Source: Zygnema circumcarinatum
Taxonomy: Eukaryota; Streptophyta; Zygnematophyceae; Zygnematales; Zygnemataceae
Assembly: GCA_037447605.1 (NCBI GenBank)
Contig: CM074815.1
Coordinates: 2,436,750 to 2,500,749, forward strand
Length of the DNA: 64,000 nt
Direction: 5' to 3'
The position numbers and the translations under genes are program-made. A model generated the notes under the pieces. The model was not told the DNA's origin and made no database searches. It worked only from the letters and a program-made list of their open reading frames with translations. Positions 20,241-32,591 of this stretch are shown here, piece after piece (position 1 is the first letter of the stretch; each line of letters starts with the position of its first letter).

Positions 20241-23116
20241 CTAAAGCTGCCTCCTCATCCCTGTCATCCAATACAAACGCACGTCTTCCCTCCTTTCTCT
20301 GCGCCAGGAGGGAAAGCACGAGGGCGGAAAGAGAGGTCGGGTGACATCCACAATGCTCAAACCGGCCGCTCTTGCCTGTGCTTCAAACAGAGCTAGAGTT
20401 GACTCGTTTCTGACAGCTGTAGCAACCAATGCCACGGGACCTTCTGTAACTGAACTACCGGATCGCTCACAAGCTAAAAATGTCGGCAGATCCTTAACAA
20501 AACTTTGACTGTCGCCTTCATTTGCTGCTTCATGCGGCAGCTGCTCAGGTCGCGTCATTTCACTTCCGCCATAGCTGGTTGGTTCAGCACAGCTCTGACC
20601 TAAACACGGCTCATCAGCCAAGAAGACAGGGCCAGGTGGCACTCCATCATTGGCTGGCAGATCATCCGGGCGCTGAAGCAGTGCACTCAACACTCTCACG
20701 AGACTCGGTATGACAGACGGGTCGTAAACAACATCTGCTCCCAGAATCAGATCTGCTTGTAGGGAGTGCAAAAAGGCATCCGAAGCCGTTTCCCAATCAA
20801 GATTCAAGCAAGCCACCTGTCACATTTTCAACGATACAATTAATTGTGTGGACACGGACTTCTGCAAAGCCATCATAATACAAATACTCGGTACGTGTCG
20901 CCTACATAGCAAGGAGTAAGGTGCGACCAGGACAGCAACAACTGCAGACTGGAGGGCTCTACGGAGGTAGCTTTCTGCGGCAGCGACTGTTGCGAAAACT
21001 ACATGGAAAGAAAGTCCAAAAAGCGAGCAACAAAGGAATGCAGAAATGCCAAGAAACCATATGCATCTGCACTGCGATGGAATCTCTCTCCTCATTCAGA
21101 GCGTTCAATCTCCATCAACTCGGCTACCAGTTTCCAGGAAACAAGACCCTACCCGATGCTGAGCAGCCACTATTTCCAAGCGGTTGCTTGCAGCCTCTGC
21201 TCCCGCGGTGCGGTCAAGCGAGTGTCCGCCATTGGCTGCACTTGAAGTGACAACGCCATTAATCTCCAGATTGTGAATAAGATTTTCCATCGTCTCCGGG
21301 TTGCCATCAGTCAAAATCACCTGCTACCAACAGTGTATGTGTCAGGGCGTGTAGTTCGATGCTAGACAATAGAAACCACAGAGCCAAGTTTCGTCTCTGA
21401 GATGTCTAATTTTGATTGAACCGATTGATGTTCTTAAGACAAGCAAGCACAACAACACCTAATACCATCAGCCTGTGAAGAGTATCAGAAAAAAGAAACA
21501 AAATCTTTCTGTTGTGAAAAGTTACCTTACCAGCTGGAAGACGGCTCAGACAAACTCCAGTGAGCCCGGATCCACTTCCAAGTTCCAAACACGACTTCCG
21601 ATCAACAAGACGAGGCCAGTTCAACAAAACGGACACAAGATGAAAGCTGGCCGGCCATACGTAGCAGCTGCATGGAGCCACCGAAAGCCCAAAAAGTCTT
21701 CAATCTCAGAGTAATCCGATATCCAGCAAAGCCTCTGAAACTCTGAGATTCTCATTCAGCTTGTCCCTCAAACTAGACATGCATACATTTTTGCAACCCA
21801 CAATAAAGACTGAACCAAAAACGAGCTTACCCGGTCCCACCCTGCAGCATGTTTAACGACAGCCGTAAAGTGACGAGCTCGCTCGCACTGGCTGCCACTT
21901 CCACCCCACATTCGTGCCCTCCTTCTCGCCCACCTTTTCTTACAAACCCGCAAAAGTCACAACTAGTCACAATGAGTTTCTCTGCAACTAGATTTCCCTT
22001 TGACGGCTGAGCTTCAACCTCTCGGCCGCCGAGAGCTGGACCTTTCACAGCAGCGCAAGAAGCATTGCGAGAGGGCACAGCCTCGCTCTTGGTTGAAATG
22101 GGAGAGACTTGTGAGTCTGAGTGAAAGCTTGGAAGAAAAGCTGACGGAGGTGGGTTGCAATACACATAGGTGCGGTAGCACCATAGCGGAGCATCTGACA
22201 GCTGTCCGAGTTGGCTCTGTTGGTCCCACAAGGTCCTGCAACCATGTCAGGAACAACACTACAGTTTCTCATTTCGCACATAGCACGTTCCTATTGTTTG
22301 CAGGTAGTAGACATAATTAAGCATGAGCATTTACTGCAAATTTGTACAGATAAGAGAAATGAAGTGTATGAAATGATTTGACTAAGCAAGTTTTCTTTTA
22401 CTTATCGTCAATTCTATGAAAAGAGGTAGCTTAGGCGTACAGTCGGTTGCATTAGCAATGCAGGATAAGACTTACCATGGCTACGCAGAGTTCCTGGTAA
22501 AGCTCCTCTATGACTTCTGCATCTTCCCCTTCCTCGCAATGTCCAGCTCCCTCTGCGCCTTCCCTTCCAACGCCGACTTCATTGTGCATCCTCTTCACGT
22601 CCTCTTCAGCTGCAGCAATTACTGCTTTGAGTACGCGCACAATGTAGGCTGGGTCCGGGGGATAGTTCTTTGAGATCTGACAGCGGAACCAACATATAGT
22701 TCGCAAAAAAACAATCGCTTTATGAAAGAAAACACATGCCCGAGTGACTGACAAAAATATAAGTAAAGGTAACTAGTTCCGAAATCAATGAATGACGACC
22801 GAAGGCCAACATAAATTGCAGGGCTCTCTCATGGAATGCTGTTTGACTGCAACTCCAAGAGTTTTGAGGGGCGAGAGCAACGACGAGCATTTGTCAAAAC
22901 GCTCCTTCAACGCATGTATTCCAATCAGATATCAATAACAGAAAAATTCTAAACGAAAATACTTGACATAGTCTCTTCAAATTGAGGTACCGGGTGATGC
23001 AGAACTTCAGAGCAAAAGGAGCGCTGCCTGCCAGGTGTCAGCAGGCCGTTGCCTACCGAATCCCTGCAATCATACAACAGCCGTTGCTGAAAAACACTTC
23101 TCCAAGCGAGAGACAT
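20241..23116 (-). CDS. EEF2KMT: EEF2KMT/FAM86-like protein lysine methyltransferase
   Basis: Exons on the minus strand: 23116-22991, 22676-22476, 22216-21831, 21667-21526, 21320-21153, 20816-20241. The joined frame gives about 532 residues. The N-terminal FAM86-type segment reads SEVLHHP then ISKNYPPDPAYIVRVLKAVI. A segment with LWCYRTYVY follows. The Rossmann SAM-binding core has motif I SCLELGSGSGLTGV, then VILTDGNPETMENLIHNLEI, LNLDW and ADLILGADVVYDPSVIPSLV (post-motif II with DVVY). FAM86 enzymes (human EEF2KMT, yeast Efm3) methylate a lysine of elongation factor 2. The protein is longer than the roughly 330 residues of the human enzyme because of Glu/Gly-rich and Ser-rich inserts. The first exon and start are the weakest part; another 5' exon is possible. 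It is divergent from MCCA. Confidence 0.75.
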
Positions 23117-23894
23117 GATTAGAGTTTGAGCAATGAAGTCGGCTTTTCAAAATTCTCTTGCCTTGTGTTTGTGTGATCAAAAAAGTGCAAAAGCCCTTGT
23201 TCCCCTCTCTCTCTCTCTCCTATTTTGCCCTCCGCTTTTCCCAGTGAGAACCCTAAAATGGCCGCGAGAGAACGCAGTGAGAGAGTCGGAGAGGGAGAGG
23301 GCAGCCATACCTTGCGCAGGCCACGACCAGCGTAGGCGGCGCCATTACCCAGTAAGCCTGCCGCACTCTCTCCATCACGCTGCACAGGATGCCCCCCTCA
23401 ACCCTCCTACCCACAATACGAAGAAACAGGGTAGTGCGTCTGAGAGAGCGCGAGGCACGCCTGCCTCCTCTCCTCTCCTCTCCTCAAGAAGGCAGCGGTT
23501 GGCCGCGCGAAAGGGAAAGGGAGAGGCGGCCTCGAGCGTATCGTACCGCCACGGCCGATACCGCGGTCCAGCAGCTCAGAGGCGGGCGCTGCAACCGTCG
23601 GCCTTGATCCTCCTTGACGCGGCAGCGACAGGAGGCGGGAGGAGGAGGAAGCGGAGGAAGGCGAACAAATGGCTGCTTCTGCAGACGAGCAAGGGGTACA
23701 AATGCAGGAATGAAAGACGGAGGTGCTGCAAAAGGGTCACACAGCATAATGGAAGCAGTTAACGCTCAAAGGAATTGACTTAAAGCAGCACGCCAGGGTG
23801 CTGCACACGCATTCGGGTTCTCATGCATTCTGGTGTTCACGGGAAGGTCAATTTTTAAGGAATTCTAAAGCTCCCTGCAAATTATTCCTTGCAC
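23117..23894. promoter_or_regulatory. Bidirectional promoter between EEF2KMT-like gene and MCCA
   Basis: About 780 bases between the divergent starts. Contains CT-rich runs (23205-23220, 23460-23485) and GC-rich purine stretches. No TATA box or G-box stands out. The frames seen here are low-complexity and were not accepted. Confidence 0.4.
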
Positions 23895-25737
23895 ATGGCT
23901 TCGCTGCGTCGCCTTGCTTCACAAAGTAAAAAGTCGTTGCAGCCTTCAGAAAAGCTCAGCAGATGCGTTAGAATCCTCGCAGCCCCTCTCTCTTTCCCTT
24001 TCCAGCCTCCATTATCTCCTGCAAGGCCTTCCAGAGGGTCCTCTACATTTAAAGCCACCAACGACACTCCTGCGGAGGAGAAGAAGACGCGGGGAATGCG
24101 ATGCAGGGAGTCACTCTGCCCTGCATTCAGCTCCTACAGTACATGCCCAATTCGCTCTTCTCCAATTCTAGTCTCAGGCTCTCACCACGATGCTTTACAA
24201 ACGTCACGCCGCGAACGAAGCCATTTCTCGCCTGCTCGTCCCTCTCCGGCACTACGAACCTCCGCTATTTGCAGCATTCGGAGGGCGTCGACCTTAGCTT
24301 CTGGCTCGACTCCTCTTTCAGAAACCGCAGCGAAGGCAAAGTCTGCAGAATCAAACTCCTCGCCCACCAATGGCTCGTTTTCCAAGATCTTGATCGCTAA
24401 TCGCGGCGAAATTGCGTGTAGAATCATCAGAACGGCGGAGAGGTTAGGGCTGAGGACGGTGGCAGTGTACAGCGAGGCCGACAGGAACGCGAGACACGTA
24501 AAGGAAGCCGACGAGGCGTACTGCATTGGAGGGGCTCCCTCGGACCAAAGCTACCTCCGAGGAGAGGCCATTCTGTCAGTCGCTGCATCCACTGGGGCGC
24601 AGGTATCATCCCTTTACATGAGTGAAATACACGTGGTGTGTAGTTGCTGTGCATGATGGCGGCTGGAGGCTGTTTTCTTGACTCCCCATTTAAACTATAC
24701 TGGAAATGACAATTAGAAGCGACTCGCAAATTTTCTTTAATGAAACATTTCCCATAATTTGGAGCTCGGGTCCATCCTCTCAAAAGAATCGTGGCAGAGT
24801 TCATTTTGAAACGCTTTTTGCTGTAGATTTGAAATGTTGAAGTGCTGGAGATCGGACGGTGATGCATTCCTCACAGTGTCGGCAGGCACCATTCAAGGTT
24901 GCAAAATGTATGTGCGGGCATGTAGTGAAGGACTCAGAAAAGCTCAGATTGTCGCAATACGAATGGAAGGTTCCAGGTTTTTCTTTTCGCCATTGCATGG
25001 CGAAAGGTTCGTATGCATGAATGTATGAATGATTGCGATGCCGCAATGGTCGAGATCAACGAAGGATATCATTATGGGAAGGTTTCTCCTCAGCATCACC
25101 TTCAGAAAGCATTTTGTGACGCTCAGACAGAAAGGCTCCGTAATCTGATGCCTTTCGACTGCAAACCCCTCTGTATGAGCCAAAAGGTTTGCTTTCCATG
25201 TTCGCAGTTCGAATTCCAGGAGAAAGCCGAAACTAAATACCTGTTACGGCTTAACTATTTGCAGGCCATCCATCCTGGATATGGATTCTTGTCAGAAAAC
25301 GCTGCATTTGCAGAACTCTGTTCAGAACGAGGCGTTGAATTTATCGGCCCTCCAGCAGCAGCAATCCGCGCCATGGGCGACAAAAGGTATGCGCACACTC
25401 CCCCCCAAAAGACTCGATGGGGGGCACCACCCTTCCTTCCAGGTCAAACCGTTTGCTGGCCACTCTTCCATTCCGTAGACCGCAAGAAGCCAATAAAAAA
25501 AAAGGCAGTGTCCCTGCGTGCAGCGCCGCCAAGGCTCTGATGGCGTGTGCGGGTATCCCCGTGGTGCCGGGATCCCTCGGGTCCGACCAGAGCCCCTCCG
25601 CGCTGCTGGCAGCCGCAGAGGAGGTCGGCTTCCCCGTGCTGGTTAAGGCCACGCAGGGGGGAGGGGGAAAGGTTGGGCCCTTCTAGGCAATTCTCTCCCT
25701 CGCTCTCCCTTACTCTCTCTCTCTCTCACACTCACTC

Positions 25738-25790
<53 letters not shown>

Positions 25791-26590
25791 NNNNNNNNNN
25801 NNNNNNNNNNNNNNNNNNNNNNNNNNNNNNNNNNNNNNNNNNNNNNNNNNNNNNNNNNNNNNNNNNNNNNNNNNNNNNNNNNNNNNNNNNNNNNNNNNNN
25901 NNNNNNNNNNNNNNNNNNNNNNNNNNNNNNNNNNNNNNNNNNNNNNNNNNNNNNNNNNNNNNNNNNNNNNNNNNNNNNNNNNNNNNNNNNNNNNNNNNNN
26001 NNNNNNNNNNNNNNNNNNNNNNNNNNNNNNNNNNNNNNNNNNNNNNNNNNNNNNNNNNNNNNNNNNNNNNNNNNNNNNNNNNNNNNNNNNNNNNNNNNNN
26101 NNNNNNNNNNNNNNNNNNNNNNNNNNNNNNNNNNNNNNNNNNNNNNNNNNNNNNNNNNNNNNNNNNNNNNNNNNNNNNNNNNNNNNNNNNNNNNNNNNNN
26201 NNNNNNNNNNNNNNNNNNNNNNNNNNNNNNNNNNNNNNNNNNNNNNNNNNNNNNNNNNNNNNNNNNNNNNNNNNNNNNNNNNNNNNNNNNNNNNNNNNNN
26301 NNNNNNNNNNNNNNNNNNNNNNNNNNNNNNNNNNNNNNNNNNNNNNNNNNNNNNNNNNNNNNNNNNNNNNNNNNNNNNNNNNNNNNNNNNNNNNNNNNNN
26401 NNNNNNNNNNNNNNNNNNNNNNNNNNNNNNNNNNNNNNNNNNNNNNNNNNNNNNNNNNNNNNNNNNNNNNNNNNNNNNNNNNNNNNNNNNNNNNNNNNNN
26501 NNNNNNNNNNNNNNNCCCCCCCCCCCCCCTCCGCCTCCCACTCTCTCCTGCTTTCCTTCTTAACTCTCTTCTCTGTTTTCTCTCTCTCTC

Positions 26591-26624
<34 letters not shown>

Positions 26625-28104
26625 CCCCGGGGGGTCTGAACAGGCGGTGGGGTACGAGAGCGCGGGCACGGTGGAGTTCCTTGTGGACGCAGCGACCGGC
26701 GACTTCTTCTTCCTGGAAATGAACACTCGCCTGCAGGTGAGGCAGACTCTTCCTCGTCTTCGTCTTCTGCAACGAAACGACTGTGCCTGCTTTATCCTTG
26801 CCTTTCCACTGACGGCGTTCCATGGTGGTAACTTCAGACGGCCTCTCTACCCTTTTTTTTGGTTGCTTTATCTCTCTCTCCCCCCTCTCCCTTCCCCTCT
26901 CCCTGTCTCTTCCTCTCTCTCTCTCTCTCTCGAAAGAACATGAGCGACTCTTGGCTTGGCAGGTGGAGCATCCAATCACGGAGCTGATAACAGGGCAAGA
27001 CTTAGTCGAGTGGCAGATCTTAGTGGCGGCCGGCCGGCCCCTGCCTGCGAGGCAGAGTCAGCTTACGGCGGCGGGTGAGGAGAAAATGCTTCAGGAAAAT
27101 ACTAAGAGCAGCAAAATCACTGCGTTGAAAAGCTTAGGATGGTTCACCAAAAACTTGCGAAAATTACTTTCCTCTGCAGCTCGCTAGACTGTTAATCCTG
27201 CCACGTGACTCGCTGTGGTTTGTGCGAATGCAGGCCATGCATTTGAGGCGCGTGTCTATGCTGAAAACGTGCCACGTGGCTTCTTGCCGGCCGCTGGGCG
27301 GCTGCGGCGATGCCGCCCTCCTCCCTCCTCCCCTACCGGTGGGTTTGCCTCCCTCCATCGCCCTGCCTGGGGAAGGAGGCCTCTCTCCCTCCTTCCGCGA
27401 GTCGTAGAGAGTGGAAGAGACCTGCCCTGCTTTAGCTCACTTCGACACGTGTTGAAGTCGAATGAAGCAAAGCCGACACCGTCCTTTCCAGCGGACCGGG
27501 TCAGAGCGCAGGAGGGAGGAGGGAGGGAGTGCTGGAGGAGCCCCTCCTCCGTCTCTCTCACTCTCTCTCTCTCTCTATCTGAGGGGCGGGTGAGAGGGGG
27601 GGAGGGGGGGCAGTGCGTGTGGAGACGGGAGTGGGAGAGGGTGACTCTGTGAGCGTGCACTACGACCCCCTCATTGCGAAGCTCGCGGTGTGGGGACCGG
27701 ACCGGGGGACGGCTCTCCTCTCTCTGCAGCGGGGGCTTGCTCACTATCAGGTAACCATATCGATATCGATATTCATTTGATAAATTTTGGGTCAAGTATG
27801 AGCATTGACATCGGTGTCACGGTCTGCATCAATGTCGGTGTTGACATGGACATCAGTTATTATCGATATCTTTGGTACCGCTATCACTCTTATCGCATCA
27901 GTATATCATCATCGTCAATTTTGATGTCGATTACTGTATCATCATGTCAGCATAAGTGTCGATGTCAAGAAAGATAAACAATCAATATAGTTCTTGGTTA
28001 ATAAGGATGTTATGATCGAGTGTTGATGTCAGTAACGAAGTCAACATTCGATAATGCCGACCCTTGCAGGTACAGCACTGTAGTAGAACGCAGAGGGAGT
28101 TAGA

Positions 28105-28163
<59 letters not shown>

Positions 28164-29984
28164 GTACAGAGAGCGAGGAAGGGAGGGCAAGGACACAGAA
28201 CGAGGAGGGGTACATCGGTCAGACGAATGCGTAGAGAAACGAGAAAGGTGGAAGAAAGAGTGACAAAGAAGCTATCGACATGCGTTGCCTTCTCCACTCC
28301 ACTCGCCATCCTTCCCCTTTCTCTGAGCCCGCTCTTACCCTGCAATTGTGCAGATTGCCGGAGTCGTGACCAACCTCTCCTTCCTGCAGGCGCTAGCGGC
28401 ACACCCAGCCTTTGTGGCGGGGGAGGTAGACACACACTTTATTCCGCGACACAGGGAGGATTTGTTCCCTCTTGCGAGACTTTCCAAGGAGGAGGAGGAG
28501 AAGGAGGAGGCGAAAGAGGGAGAGCTCTCTCTCAGAGAGGCAGACATGGGAGCTGCGGTTGCGGCTGCAGGGCTATGCTTGCAGGACAGGTGGCGGGCAA
28601 GGAGGGGCTCTTCTGCACAGGGCCAAAACAGTGAGAGAAACTCCGAGTCATGAAGGGACAACTTTAAAACGGGGATAAGAACGGGCCCTTGTTTTTTCCT
28701 GTTTTTTTAATTTTAATGTTTGGGTCGGCAGAGGGTCATGAAACTAAACGAGCCCTAAGTTGCTGATCCAAATTTTAGCACTATGTCGAATGTCGTTTCC
28801 ACAGGCTTGTCCTCAATGTGGGCATCCGGATCGGGATTTCGAGTGAACCACATGCATGCCCGCCACGTGGCGTTGGCTCCGGCCAATGAAGGCGGAGACG
28901 AGTCCGTTCGCCCCATAGAAATGGCAGTTCAGTACTGCCGGAACGGCGAGTTTGAAGTGCAGGTGAACCTGCCTGCTCGCCCTTGCAGGGTTGTACGGAT
29001 GGAGCGGGACCTGCTATGCAAAATGACTGTCTACATCTGTCTATGACATCTTTGCCCGACAAATCTCTTATTTTCTTTTGTTTTTTTTTTTTTTTTTTGG
29101 TTCATGTCGCGGTGGGTGCAGTCGAAGGGCCGCAAATCCGTTGTGGTTTCCGGAGTTGTGGAGAGTGAGGATGGGACAGAGCTGAGACTCACCATTGGAG
29201 ACCTTTCCACAACAGCTTCTCTCGTGCAATATGCGGAGGTAAAATCAGACGCTCTGTTGTTTGGCAATGTTTCCTTGACAGTCTTTGTCAATTAGTCTCG
29301 TCATTTGGACCTGAGAGAGCCTTGCAATCATCAAATCTTGAAGAAACATGCGAACCTCGCAGTTGAATGCCTGACGTTTCATCACATATTTCTTCGTAGA
29401 CCTTTTGTAGACCTCCTCTTTTGTCAAACACACATACCCTTATTCCCACATCCCTGCATACCTATCTGCTCTGCAGGGAGAACACGAGCACGTCCATTTG
29501 TGGCTAGGAGGCTGCCACCACCACTTTTTGATTCCCTTGAAGGTGCACATTGCGGCCGATCCACGCAACGGAGGGAGCAGTTCCATGCTCGCCCCGCAAA
29601 GCCGTGTGGAGGGGGCCGTCTTCTCCCCCATGGCCGGGCGAGTAGTGAAGGTTTGCTGCACAGCCGGCAGCGCTGTGGAGGAAGGGGACCCCGTCGTGCT
29701 CTTGGAGGCCATGAAGATGGAGGTCAGTAGTGGTCGGATAATGTGGATCTGGATAGTGGATCGGGATAACCCATCTTGTTGATCTTGTTGATCTTGTTGA
29801 TCTTGTTGATCTTGTTGATCTTGTTGATGTTTTTGACGCGTTGACACTTTGACTTTTGCAGCACGCGGTGCGCGCACCCCGGGGGGGACACGTGGCGGAG
29901 CTGCGCGCGGAGGTGGGGCAGCAGGTGGCCGACGGCGCACTCCTCTTCACGCTGCAGGTGAAACCCTGCAACGGGAACGGCTAA
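23895..29984 (+). CDS. MCCA: Methylcrotonyl-CoA carboxylase alpha (biotin) subunit, mitochondrial; interrupted by an assembly gap
   Basis: Biotin-carrying subunit of the leucine-degradation enzyme that carboxylates 3-methylcrotonyl-CoA in mitochondria. Visible exons: 23895-24602, 25265-25386, 25524-25671, [gap], 26644-26736, 26963-27074, 27234-27338, 27614-27750, 28354-28630, 28805-28962, 29122-29238, 29477-29722, 29862-29984; phases agree. The biotin carboxylase domain shows [78 protein letters not shown] and [13 protein letters not shown]. The biotinyl domain has AMKME with the biotin Lys at 29714-29716; an intron follows the Glu directly. The ATP-grasp middle (after GGGGK) must lie in or beside the 725-N gap. 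Exon 3 would use an unusual GTTGGG donor. The carboxylase core starts only near residue 165, so the true start may be downstream or the 5' end may hold an unseen intron. An acidic Glu/Lys-rich loop in the 28354 exon appears non-conserved. Confidence 0.95.
25723..25790. repeat. CT microsatellite at the left edge of the gap
   Basis: Nearly pure CT dinucleotide run ending directly at the first N. It continues in type on the far side of the gap (26579-26622), so the gap was probably caused by failure to sequence through the repeat. Confidence 0.95.
25791..26515. other. Assembly gap of 725 N
   Basis: Run of undetermined bases inside MCCA, bounded by a CT repeat on the left and a C-run followed by CT repeats on the right. 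Missing exons of the ATP-grasp region of MCCA should be here. The length may be an estimate. Frames reported across the gap are meaningless. Confidence 0.98.
28109..28162. repeat. GA microsatellite in an MCCA intron
   Basis: About 27 uninterrupted GA units in the intron between the exons ending at 27750 and starting at 28354. The same intron also holds a region rich in GATATC/ATCGAT words (27755-27970). Confidence 0.95.
29773..29828. repeat. 9-bp tandem repeat in the last MCCA intron
   Basis: About six copies of the nonamer ATCTTGTTG between the exon ending at 29722 and the last exon at 29862. It is intronic and lies beside the biotin-motif exon. Confidence 0.92.
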
Positions 29985-32591
29985 AAACCCATGAAATGCG
30001 GAATGATCCCACCACACTGTAACTTTTGCGATGCAATTTTAACATGAGCATTGATGTGTTAAATTGATGTATCAAGCGTCTTTTTGTGTAAGTTCATTAA
30101 AAGTAGCAGAAGCGTGTGACTGTTTTAGTTAAGAACGCCGATTGGCTGACTGTAGTGGTGGATGCATTCGAGTTCAAAATGGGTATTTCGCAATTTTTCA
30201 GGGGTCTCCAAGGAGCAGCCTACACTAGGAGCACTGGTGTGTGTTTAAGAAGGGTTTTGTTATGTCGTAACTCCCTCTCCTTTTTCTATTTTCTTTCCAC
30301 TGAATAGGATTTGGAGACGCGTTCTGTGGTACCATGAGGCAGGACTGGACGAGGCCCATCTCGAGAGGTTACTGGAATGGAGTTTGTTGGAGGCTTGTAT
30401 TTTAAATGCATGAAAATGCTTTGTAAATATGTTCGTTTTTGTTCATATGTCCGTCAGCTTAAGACGCGGCGGTGTTTTGCTTAGAGAAGGGTCAGGGTTG
30501 CGGGCTTGTAATTTTGTATCCTAAAAGATGGGGATTTGGAGTTTGTAGGAGTGGCCAATTTGTGAGGCGGAGGGAAGCTTACATAGAATACATAGAAGCT
30601 ACAATTGGCGTTGTTTTACAGTTACAGTTCCAGTTTGATACTTTGTCTCTTCAACAGAAGAGGAGCCCAACTTTATCTCATGGAATGCCATGTTCCATGG
30701 GGAGAGTTCGTCATAGAGTGCTTACAGTGTACGGACAGAGTCCAGACAGACGGGCGGCGCTGGGCAGCAAAGCCTCCCCTGTTTCAACGTCTCATCATGC
30801 CAGCTTTCCTTTACCAGATGAAGTCTGTTCAAAGTCAGGTCTCGTCTCATGCCAATTCTCGTCCCCGCTTATTGTTTGTGACTTCATCACCACGAAGTCA
30901 TATTTCACAGACCTCTCCCCTAGTAGTGAAGTGGTGCAAAAGTCGTGACGTAGAAATTCCTGTTTCTAAACGGAATTTTCCAGCAAACTCCCTGATTATC
31001 TGTAAAGAGACCCATCGCCATCGCCTAATTGCTCATGGAAAATCCTATTCATCGACTAAGACCATGCCCTGGGCCATAACATTTTTAAACACAAAAACAA
31101 GTAAAGCATTGTCATGTTTCCTAGTGCCGTTTGAGTCGCGCGGTCACTTCCCCCATGTCTGGATGCGTCTCCCTTGAGTCTGCTCACTTTTGCACCATCC
31201 TTCCCTCCTTCCCTCCCTTTCTTTCTTTCTTTCTTTCTTTCTATCTTTCTTTCTTTCTTTCTTTCTTTCCTTCGCAGTCAAACAGTCGCCGCCGCGGTTT
31301 TTGCTTTTCTCCGCAGTCCGGCACTGTATCGTACTGTGACGATATAGTCTGATACGATATCAATGCGGTGCGATACGATATTGCCTGTCGCGCATTCCGG
31401 ATCGCCACCGGCCGTCGCTAATGCCGCTCTCCCCTGCCTCTCACTCTCTCCTTCTCTCCCTTCCACCCTCCCTCCCTCCTTCCTCCCTCCTTCCTCCTCC
31501 CTCCCTCCTTCCTCCCTCCTTCCTCCCTCCCTCCTTCCTCTCGCCATGCTGCATTGCCGCGTGCGGTCCATAGGAGGTTGCACTGATTACTCCAGTTGCG
31601 CTGGTGGAAACAAGCGGAGAACGTAGCCATCGGTTTGGCACTTTCTCGCCCCCTCACTCACTCTCGCTCTTTCTCTCTCTCCCTCTCTCTCTCTCTCGCT
31701 CTCTACCCCCCTCCACCTCTCCCTCCCTCTTCCCATCCCCCCCCCCTTTTCCTCCACTATCGCTTCCTTTCTCGTCGCTCAGCTTACGGGCACGACCACT
31801 GCCCTGCTTTTTACCGGGTGCGCGTTTCACCTAAAGCTTTTGAGCGTAAGACATCGAGAAATGGGGGGAATAGGATTTGAGATGTACGAAGATTAGTTTC
31901 GCAGCTCTCAATTATGAACCTTCTCCCGCTCTTGCCACACTTTTCCTCCCCTTTAAGAGAACATCGTTCTGCCATTCATTCTTCAACTGCATTTCCTCCA
32001 CTTTCCATCTAATTCCCATGTGGTACGCCCAGTTTTTTCCCAGTAATCTTCCCAATTTTGTCTGAGCGGCAGCCTATTCCATTCGCTCGAATTAAACTTT
32101 ATTGTCAAGTCTGACGAATAAGTGGAAATGTTTGGCTAAATTTCGCAATATGGGAAGCGAAGGCGTGAGAGGAAACCTGTCTTCTGTTGTGGGTTGTGCT
32201 TGATAGATCCGTTTCTTTGTTTCACTGTGCGTATTTAATTATGCAACCGCACCTGGAAAAGAATGCAATTCAGATTAGGTCTATGGAATTGGTTGACGAG
32301 CAATGTACAGCTTGGGACGAGGTATGTGGTTGTCTGTCGAGCAATCGACAAGCTGCAGTATCTTATCTAGCAATCGTATATCCGTGCAGGGCATTCTCCT
32401 CCTTCGAGAGTTCTCTTCAAATCACTTCATGTTTGGCGTACGTTTCAATGCCAGCGTCCATTGCAAATCGAGGGCGAAAGAGGAAAATTTGGGAGCGACT
32501 TTTACGTCCTTGATCTTGCAAATTTGGCATCGTTCAAGTGGACGACGAGCCGAACCTTTGACCTTTGACCCTTTGCCCAAGTCGCCTCTGA
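29985..32591. other. Intergenic interval between MCCA and apyrase
   Basis: About 2.6 kb. The first 450 bases are AT-rich and probably include the MCCA 3' UTR. Simple repeats follow: TTTC (31216-31273), CCTT/CCCT (31440-31540) and CT (31660-31750). Frames of up to 190 codons around 30470-31180 have no recognisable domain and no supporting splice pattern. A CACGTGGC G-box at about 32620 lies just inside the accepted apyrase reading frame. Confidence 0.45.
31216..31273. repeat. TTTC microsatellite
   Basis: Tetranucleotide run of TTTC with a single interruption (ATC), followed 170 bases later by CCTT/CCCT-type pyrimidine repeats. Confidence 0.95.

Noticed and set aside
23133-23762. 209-codon frame in the EEF2KMT/MCCA promoter
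   Set aside because: Low-complexity Arg/Lys-rich translation in a divergent promoter, no domain.
25190-25230. tRNA B-box-like word GTTCGAATTCC
   Set aside because: No A-box or cloverleaf could be formed around it, and it lies in an MCCA intron.
25547-26726. Frames of more than 330 codons across the N run
   Set aside because: Consist mainly of undetermined residues flanked by CT repeats.
30472-31177. Frames of 158 and 190 codons between MCCA and apyrase
   Set aside because: No recognisable motif, overlap each other in different frames, no convincing splice pattern. A small unknown gene cannot be fully excluded.
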